From WTJD01 sp964225175 (GTDB lineage Bacteria > Pseudomonadota > Gammaproteobacteria > Xanthomonadales > SZUA-36): a DNA stretch of 49,802 bases. Shown here in pieces: positions 44,379 to 49,802 of this stretch. Under the pieces are notes generated by a model. It was not told where the DNA came from. It saw only the letters and a program-made list of their open reading frames with translations, and did not search any database. The stretch spans positions 1-49,802 of the forward strand of contig CAXQNK010000123.1 in assembly GCA_964225175.1 (NCBI GenBank). Direction: 5' to 3'. The translations under genes and the position numbers were made by a program. Every line of letters starts with the position of its first letter. Within the stretch, counting starts at the first letter, position 1.

Positions 44379-44714
44379 TCAGTCCTGGGTGAGCTCCTTC
44401 AGGCCCGGCAGGGATGCATAGTAAGACGCCAGGTCCTCGATGTCCCGATTGCTCAAGTTGGCCGCCATCCCGGCCATGATCACGTTCGAACGTGTGCCTT
44501 CCCGGTAGGCGCGAAGGGCATGGGCGAGATAACTTTCGTGTTGCCCCGCCAGGATCGGATACGTAGGCAGGGTGCCCTGGCCGTCTGCACCATGACAGGC
44601 TGCGCAAACCTGGGATTTCTTTTCCCCTGCATTTTTGTCGCCGCGGGCTTGTGCGTTCTGGCAGCAGAGGATCATCAGGATTGAACTCAAGAAGAGAAGT
44701 CGGGTTATGTTCAT
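44379..44714 (-). CDS. Small monohaem cytochrome c
   Basis: A 111-residue periplasmic class I cytochrome c with signal peptide (ending near QNAQA). The haem site is CAACH (Cys37, Cys40, His41), and a Met ligand lies in VIMAGMAANLS. It pairs with the next cytochrome gene 14 bases upstream, so electron transfer between the two is possible. It is the second gene of the pair and convergent with nfuA. Confidence 0.9.
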   Translation of the reverse strand: MNITRLLFLSSILMILCCQNAQARGDKNAGEKKSQVCAACHGADGQGTLPTYPILAGQHESYLAHALRAYREGTRSNVIMAGMAANLSNRDIEDLASYYASLPGLKELTQD

Positions 44715-44728
44715 TGTGCCTGTATTCC

Positions 44729-45046
44729 TTACTTGCCCTCGGATGCGAAATACGCAGAGATATCCTGGATGTCCTGCGGTTTAAGGCTCATGGCCTGAGA
44801 TTGCATGGTCTTGTGTTCCCGTTCGCCATTTTGATAGGCCATCAGGGCGGCGACGAGGTATTCATATTTCTGTCCGGCAATTCTCGGCACCTTGTAGGTG
44901 GGGTAAACATTGTTGTATCCGGGAATGCCGTGACAACCCGTGCAGGTATAGGCTTTAACCTTTCCGGCCTGTGCGTCACCGTTTGCCACGACCAAGGCCG
45001 GAGAGCCCGCGGCTGCCAGCAGCAGGGTCACGATTAATCTTTGCAT
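44729..45046 (-). CDS. Small monohaem cytochrome c
   Basis: A 105-residue periplasmic cytochrome c with a signal peptide (residues 1-21). The haem site is CTGCH (Cys35, Cys38, His39) and a Met ligand is in QSQAMSLKPQDI. Together with the next gene it looks like a split cytochrome c4-type pair. A promoter with TATAAT lies upstream. Confidence 0.9.
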   Translation of the reverse strand: MQRLIVTLLLAAAGSPALVVANGDAQAGKVKAYTCTGCHGIPGYNNVYPTYKVPRIAGQKYEYLVAALMAYQNGEREHKTMQSQAMSLKPQDIQDISAYFASEGK

Positions 45047-45078
45047 GGAGGCATCATCCTGAGTGGTTCAGGCCGGCG

Positions 45079-45108
45079 ATTATACCGGCTCACGAGGCGT
45101 CAAACCAA
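45079..45108 (-). promoter_or_regulatory. Promoter of the cytochrome pair
   Basis: On the minus strand TTGGTT (45108-45103) and the consensus TATAAT (45084-45079) are 18 bases apart, 33 bases before the cytochrome start codon. Confidence 0.6.
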
Positions 45109-45171
45109 TACCCTGAGCATGTTTGCGGGCTGTGTGTGTGCTCTTGGCGATGAATATTCAATGAGGGGTTA

Positions 45172-45193
45172 ATGTGCATGTGTGTATGCACAT
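45172..45193. repeat. Perfect 8-bp inverted repeat
   Basis: ATGTGCAT and ATGCACAT are separated by 6 bases, between dnaE2 and the cytochrome promoter. It could end the dnaE2 transcript (without a T tract) or be an operator for the cytochrome genes. The role is not decided. Confidence 0.5.
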
Positions 45194-45205
45194 CGTAAGG
45201 GTGCT

Positions 45206-48200
45206 TCAGCAGAAATCGCGAGAGCGGGTTTTCAGCTTGGGGCTCAGGTGGGTGAAATCATGAATCTGTCGGGCAATCAGGTGCTGGACACCGCCATCGG
45301 ATTCCAGGGTGCCATCAATAGCGATCAGGTAGGCGTTCAGCACCGTATGCCTGTGGCGTTTCCACAGTCTTCGCCACACGACGGCGTTAACAGAGCCTGT
45401 TTCATCTTCCAGTGTCAGGAAAATAGTGCCACTGGCAGTCATGGGTCGTTGCCGCATGGTGACCAACCCACATGCGCGTACATGGGTCCCGTGGGGAAGT
45501 TCGGCCAACTGAGTGGCCAGGCGGACCCGCCGCCGACGTAACTCGGCGCGAATAAAAGCCAGTGGGTGGCGTCCCAGGCTTAATCCGGTTGTAGCGTAGT
45601 CAGCAAGCAAATCATCGCTTTCTGACGGTGGGCGAATGGATACGGGCTGATCTGGTATCGGTATGCCAGCCAGCAGATCGGCTGGTTGAGCAGGGGCCGC
45701 TGCAACCGACCAGCGGGCTCGATGACGATGACCCGCCAGGCTTCGTAATGCGGCCGCCTCGGCCAATGCCGCCATCTCGCGTGAACCCAGTGCGGCGCGA
45801 TGTTGCAGGTCATGGACATCCCGATATGCCAGATTTTCCCGTTCCCTGACAATACGTTCACCGCTGTTGCCGCCCAGCCCTTTCACCATGTGCAGGCCCA
45901 ATCTTAGAGCCGGCTGCCCTTTTTCGGGCCGGGTCAGTGTGCTCTCCCGTTCGCTGAAGCGCACATCGACGGGCAGCACCTTGACCCCGTGCCGCTGTGC
46001 GTCCTTGACCAGTTGGGCCGGTGCATAGAAGCCCATCGGTTGGGCATTCAGTAACGCACAGGTGAAAGCAGCCGGATGGTGACATTTCATCCAGCATGAA
46101 ATGTAGACGAGTAACGCAAAGCTGGCAGCATGGGATTCAGGGAAGCCGTATTCGCCAAAACCTCTTATTTGGTCGAAAATCTGTTCGGCAAATGTTTTGC
46201 TGTAACCGCGCTTCAGCATGCCATCGACGAGGCGTTGATGCATGTGTTCCAGCCCTCCACGGCGAGCCCATGCGGCCATCGAGCGCCTGAGTGCATCGGC
46301 CTCGGAGCCGGAAAAACCAGCAGCCACCATGGCGATCTGCATTACTTGTTCCTGGAAAATAGGCACGCCAAGTGTTCGCTCCAATACCCGTTTGAGATCA
46401 ATCGAAGGGTATTGGACCTTTTCGAGCCCACGTCGGCGCTGGAGATAATGGTGAACCATGTTGCCCTGAATGGGTCCGGGCCGGACGATGGCTACCTCGA
46501 TGACGAGGTCGTAAAAACAGCAGGGTTTCAGGCGTGGCAACATGGCCATTTGTGCCCGTGATTCGATCTGGAATACGCCGACGGTATCGGCCCTCTGGAT
46601 CATGGCGTAAGTGGCCTGATCTCCTGCCGGAATATCGGCCAGCGTGATTGCGGATTGGCCTTGTTGGTTGATCAGGTCCAGGCAGCGGCGTATTGCGCTG
46701 AGCATCCCCAATGCGAGGCAGTCGATTTTCAGTAGCCCCAGGGTTTCCAGATCATCTTTATCCCATTGGATGATCGTGCGCCCAGGCATGGCTGCGTTTT
46801 CCACGGGCACCAGGCAGGCCAGGTTGTGCTCGGAAATCACAAAGCCGCCGACATGCTGTGAGAGGTGGCGCGGAAACCGGCACAGTTCCCGTACCAAGTG
46901 CAACAATTGCTGCACGCGGAAGTGCGTGGGATCAAAGCCCTGTTCGAGCAGGCGCTGGTCGAGTGTTTGCTGATCCGGTTCATCCCACCAGGACAGGTTG
47001 CGTGCCAGCTGATCGACCTGGCTCAGGCTGAATCCCAGCGCCTTTCCGACATCACGAATGGCGCTGCGGGGCCGATAGGTGATGACGGTAGCGGCCAGGG
47101 CGGCCCGTTCACGTCCATACTTACGATAGATGTACTGAATAACCTCCTCGCGCCGCTCATGTTCAAAATCGATATCGATGTCAGGGGGTTCACCGCGCTC
47201 GCGCGAGATGAAGCGCTCAAAGAGCATGCTCATTCGCGCTGGGTCGACCTCGGTAATGCCCAGGCAGTAACAGACTGCGGAATTGGCTGCTGAGCCTCGG
47301 CCCTGGCACAGGATGCCCTGATTGCGGGCAAACTGAACGATATCGTGCACGGTGAGGAAATAAGGTTCGTAACGCAGTTCGCGGATCAGTTCCAGCTCAC
47401 GCTCAATTTGCTTTCTGAGTGCGTTATCGATGCCTTCCGGCCAGCGCTTTTGTATGCCGGCTTCCGTCAGTTGCCGCAGGTAACCGGTGGCATCGAGGCC
47501 GGTGGGGACCACCTCGTGGGGATATTGGTACTGCAGTTGCCCAATTCGGAAGCAGCATTGGTTTGCGATCTTTACGGTTTCAGCCAGTAATGCCGACGGT
47601 AGCAACTGTGCCAGACGATGCCGCGTGCGGAGGTGGCGTTCACCGGAGGGCAGGGCGCGATAGCCGAGATCGCTGACTCTGCAGCCGTGCCGGATGGCGG
47701 CCAGCACATCATGCAGGATGCGCCGTGGCCGATGGTGCATTTGTACATCACCGCATGCGGCCACCGGCAGCCCCACGGTGCCCGCGGTTTGTTGCAATTG
47801 CGCAAGTCGCTGAGCTTCATTGGGTCCCAGTGTGCTGCTGAAGCCTATCCATGCCCTTCCCGGGAACTGGGCCGCCAGCCAGTGTCCGGTCAGCAGGTCG
47901 TTTTCACAAGCGGGTAGCCAGAGCGCCAGGCATTGATCCAGGCCCTGCTCAAAAGCGGTGTCGGCAAGCGCGTAGTGACCCTTTTCAGCATTGCGCCGCC
48001 CACGTGTGATCAGCATGCACAGCTGCGCATAACCCTGTGCATTCCTGGGTAAAACAACAAGGCGTGAACCGTTTTCAAGGTAAAACAGGCTGCCGGGGAT
48101 CAATTCGATGGGTTGACCAGCCGCCCGGCAACGTTCCGATTCCTCCCAGGCCCGCACGATGCCGGCCAGTGAGCACTCATCAGTGAGTGCGATAGCCCGA

Positions 48201-48316
48201 TAACCCAGTTCGGCCGCCCGCATCACCAGTTCCTGGGGGTGTGAGGCGCCGGTCAGGAACGTGAAATTGCTCTGGCAGACGAGTTCGGCGTAATCGGGTG
48301 AGACTGTGTTCTGCAT
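45206..48316 (-). CDS. dnaE2: Error-prone DNA polymerase DnaE2 (ImuC)
   Basis: A 1036-residue C-family polymerase alpha subunit used in SOS mutagenesis with ImuA and ImuB. The PHP domain begins at once (YAELVCQSNFTFLTGASHP); the polymerase catalytic acids are in PPDIDIDFEHERREEV (about residue 375); the finger region has VPIFQEQVMQIAMVAAGF, and a C-terminal OB fold (THVRACGLVTMRQRPMTASG) closes the protein. The length and the absence of a C-terminal tau-binding tail separate it from DnaE1. ATG 48316 is the only sensible start and is part of the LexA box. The stop is TGA. Confidence 0.96.
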   Translation of the reverse strand: MQNTVSPDYAELVCQSNFTFLTGASHPQELVMRAAELGYRAIALTDECSLAGIVRAWEESERCRAAGQPIELIPGSLFYLENGSRLVVLPRNAQGYAQLCMLITRGRRNAEKGHYALADTAFEQGLDQCLALWLPACENDLLTGHWLAAQFPGRAWIGFSSTLGPNEAQRLAQLQQTAGTVGLPVAACGDVQMHHRPRRILHDVLAAIRHGCRVSDLGYRALPSGERHLRTRHRLAQLLPSALLAETVKIANQCCFRIGQLQYQYPHEVVPTGLDATGYLRQLTEAGIQKRWPEGIDNALRKQIERELELIRELRYEPYFLTVHDIVQFARNQGILCQGRGSAANSAVCYCLGITEVDPARMSMLFERFISRERGEPPDIDIDFEHERREEVIQYIYRKYGRERAALAATVITYRPRSAIRDVGKALGFSLSQVDQLARNLSWWDEPDQQTLDQRLLEQGFDPTHFRVQQLLHLVRELCRFPRHLSQHVGGFVISEHNLACLVPVENAAMPGRTIIQWDKDDLETLGLLKIDCLALGMLSAIRRCLDLINQQGQSAITLADIPAGDQATYAMIQRADTVGVFQIESRAQMAMLPRLKPCCFYDLVIEVAIVRPGPIQGNMVHHYLQRRRGLEKVQYPSIDLKRVLERTLGVPIFQEQVMQIAMVAAGFSGSEADALRRSMAAWARRGGLEHMHQRLVDGMLKRGYSKTFAEQIFDQIRGFGEYGFPESHAASFALLVYISCWMKCHHPAAFTCALLNAQPMGFYAPAQLVKDAQRHGVKVLPVDVRFSERESTLTRPEKGQPALRLGLHMVKGLGGNSGERIVRERENLAYRDVHDLQHRAALGSREMAALAEAAALRSLAGHRHRARWSVAAAPAQPADLLAGIPIPDQPVSIRPPSESDDLLADYATTGLSLGRHPLAFIRAELRRRRVRLATQLAELPHGTHVRACGLVTMRQRPMTASGTIFLTLEDETGSVNAVVWRRLWKRHRHTVLNAYLIAIDGTLESDGGVQHLIARQIHDFTHLSPKLKTRSRDFC

Positions 48317-48335
48317 ACTGTATATATATACAGTA
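48316..48335 (-). promoter_or_regulatory. LexA (SOS) box of dnaE2
   Basis: A perfect 20-bp palindrome with CTGT-N8-ACAG where the eight central bases alternate A and T. It equals the consensus known for the E. coli LexA operator. Its last base is the A of the dnaE2 start codon. A possible -35 TTCACA (near 48354) lies about 18 bases before a TATATA within the box, which puts the transcription start at or next to the ATG. Confidence 0.92.
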
Positions 48336-48393
48336 TATTCTCAAAATGTGAAAATACGATCTCCTGTCGCTACAGAAGGTTGAAAATCTGCCT

Positions 48394-48996
48394 TCAGGGG
48401 GCTTGTTCTTCGGTTCTTTGGGTGATTCCGCCAGTGACGGCGAGCCGCATGGCTTCCTCGAATGGCAAGTCAATCGATTGCAGACAGCTGCGGGGTAAAA
48501 ACAAGGTATAGCCGCCAATTTGATAACTCATCGGGCAATACACCGCGACGGGCTCATCGCTCTGGAGTGGCAGCGGAAGGTCATGAAAAGTCTCTCGGGT
48601 AACGAACCCGATGAGCTGGAAGTCCTGTCCGGGCAAACGCACCAATACCGCGCGGCTGAAATGCCGTTGCTGACCGGGGCTGAAGTAACCTACGAAGTCC
48701 TTGATGGCGCTGTAAAGCGTCTTGATCAGCGGCAGGCGGTTGACCAGCCCCTCGCCGTACTCGAAAAGACGTTGGATAATCAATGCGTGTGAAAGCAATC
48801 CCACCAGGACAATCAGCATCATGCCCGTAACCAGGCCCATTCCCGGCAGGTAGTATCCAGTGGGCAGGACATGTTTCAGTAATCCGCCCAGCAAGCGCTC
48901 AGACCCTGCCGCTGTCCACCATAATATGGCCAGGGTCAATGCGATCGGGATCACCACGATCAATCCTTTCAGGAACAGTTTGCCGAGAGCGTTCAT
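48394..48996 (-). CDS. DUF502 family membrane protein
   Basis: A 200-residue protein with two N-terminal transmembrane helices (about residues 8-30 and 52-72) and a cytoplasmic or periplasmic beta-rich domain (AVLVRLPGQDFQLIGFVTRE, GGYTLFLPRSCLQSID). The family is widespread and without a settled function. It lies between imuB and dnaE2 on the same strand, 75 bases after imuB and 77 bases before dnaE2. Confidence 0.88.
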   Translation of the reverse strand: MNALGKLFLKGLIVVIPIALTLAILWWTAAGSERLLGGLLKHVLPTGYYLPGMGLVTGMMLIVLVGLLSHALIIQRLFEYGEGLVNRLPLIKTLYSAIKDFVGYFSPGQQRHFSRAVLVRLPGQDFQLIGFVTRETFHDLPLPLQSDEPVAVYCPMSYQIGGYTLFLPRSCLQSIDLPFEEAMRLAVTGGITQRTEEQAP

Positions 48997-49071
48997 GGAC
49001 TTATTGTAACGCTGCGGTGACCGTTGTCGCCGGCGGTTGACTGCAGGGCGCCGGCAAACGGATCAGGGCGG

Positions 49072-49802
49072 TCATGCAAAAAAGCCCTGCAGATACCAGC
49101 CGGGGTGTGGTTTATATTCCCGGAAAGCCCACAGAAGCTGCCCGCCCGTGTCACGGGCAATAAAGTAATCCCGTCGACAATCCTGACCATCCCACCATCC
49201 CGTTTCGATACGTTCCGGGCCAGCAAGCAGCTGGTAATCATCAATCTGACATGGTTGTGGTTGTGACAAGAGCCAAGTGGGTCGGTGGGGCAACGCAGTG
49301 CAGTCCGCCGGCTGCTCGGGCCGCCGGAAGGACCAACTCCTTTCCGGTCGATGGTCGGCCATTCCGCACAGACCAACTACCGCATCTTGCCCCAGTCGCG
49401 CCTGCAGCCGGTCCAGCAGTGGACTGATGGTGCTGAGTTCATGGCCATCGCCGTCGGGTAATAATCCGGCCTGGTGCGCATCAAAGGGCAGCATCTGAGG
49501 GGCCTGCAAGGTGATCCGCTGTATGGGGCGCGGCAGGCGGGTGCGCTCGAGGCGTTCGCGAAGGAGCATGAGGATGCGGTCTTCGTCACGGCCGGGATGC
49601 TGCATGCCAAGTTGAATGTGCAGGCTGCCTTGATCATGAAGCAGTTCAAAATTCAACTGTTGAATGCCGCAATCCCTTCCTCTCAGGACGCTGCATAACT
49701 ATGTGACCAGTCGACGCAAGGGGAACAACAAAGCAGGGCTGCTGGAAACTTCCTCGGTCAATTGCAGGGTTGAGGAAAAATCGTCAGGGGGGTGCCAGGG
49801 GT
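49072..49802 (-). pseudogene. imuB: ImuB (Y-family polymerase-like), 3' part with in-frame TAG
   Basis: The C-terminal part of an ImuB-like protein, the beta-clamp-binding hub of the ImuA-ImuB-DnaE2 mutasome. Read in one frame from the window edge, the sequence gives PALLFPLRRLVT, then TAG at 49701-49699, then LCSVLRGRDCGIQQL and on to the normal end GWYLQGFFA with a TGA at 49074-49072. Both sides of the TAG fit ImuB, so a single codon interrupts it. The downstream open part could restart at TTG 49656 but would be only 194 residues. The catalytic-like N-terminal region lies outside the window. It is either a broken gene, a sequencing error or a readthrough case. Confidence 0.8.

Noticed and set aside
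48316..48335. Alternating TA run as a simple repeat
   Set aside because: It is framed exactly by CTGT and ACAG in the arrangement of a LexA operator, at the right place for an SOS gene.

Overview
The window reads as chromosomal DNA from a gammaproteobacterium, probably marine or environmental, with a moderately GC-rich genome (my impression; not counted). The evidence is gene order and gene families: prmB-aroC-asd-fimV-truA-trpF...accD-folC-dedD-cvpA-purF is a classic gammaproteobacterial arrangement, pheA-aroA-cmk-rpsA-ihfB-lapA-lapB is another, and the SOS box matches the CTGT-N8-ACAG form of Gammaproteobacteria. The placement of trpBA directly after trpF recalls Xanthomonadales-like genomes, but I cannot assign a genus.

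Layout. (1) 1-2.2 kb: two exported proteins (HAD-type phosphatase, DUF1838 protein) and a tRNA-Pro(CGG) on the minus strand. (2) 2.2-5.7 kb: a large Oar-like TonB-dependent receptor behind an AT-rich promoter and a structured leader. (3) 5.7-8.7 kb: ppnN nucleosidase, then psd with an overlapping exported protein of unknown function on the minus strand. (4) 8.7-23.1 kb: a long co-directional housekeeping block: prmB, aroC, asd, fimV, truA, trpF, trpB, trpA, accD, folC, a DedD-like SPOR gene, cvpA, purF. (5) 23.2-32.0 kb: a storage-lipid neighbourhood: wax ester synthase/DGAT, a TPR protein, phasin, TetR regulator, acyl-CoA-binding protein, a two-domain fatty acyl-CoA reductase of the Marinobacter type, patatin-like phospholipase, an unknown helical protein and a PHA-granule family protein. 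Together these would turn acyl-CoA into fatty alcohol and then wax ester, and coat and remodel the inclusion. (6) 32.1-38.9 kb: pheA, aroA, cmk, rpsA, ihfB, lapA, lapB. (7) 38.9-44.3 kb: a WbpL-like sugar-phosphate transferase, a WbpM-like 4,6-dehydratase, galU, an esterase and nfuA. (8) 44.4-45.1 kb: two small cytochromes c. (9) 45.2-49.8 kb, minus strand: dnaE2 (imuC) under its own LexA box, a DUF502 membrane protein, and the 3' part of imuB running off the window.

The most notable points are: two otherwise intact genes, dedD and imuB, are each cut by an in-frame TAG while recognisable homologous sequence continues after it; the wax-ester gene set is mixed with PHA-granule proteins; dnaE2 has a perfect 20-bp SOS palindrome running into its start codon, which leaves no room for a ribosome binding site; and imuB and dnaE2 are separated by a DUF502 gene. 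TAG is also used as the ordinary stop of four other genes here, so simple reassignment of TAG is not supported. I saw no insertion sequence, CRISPR array, rRNA or prophage.
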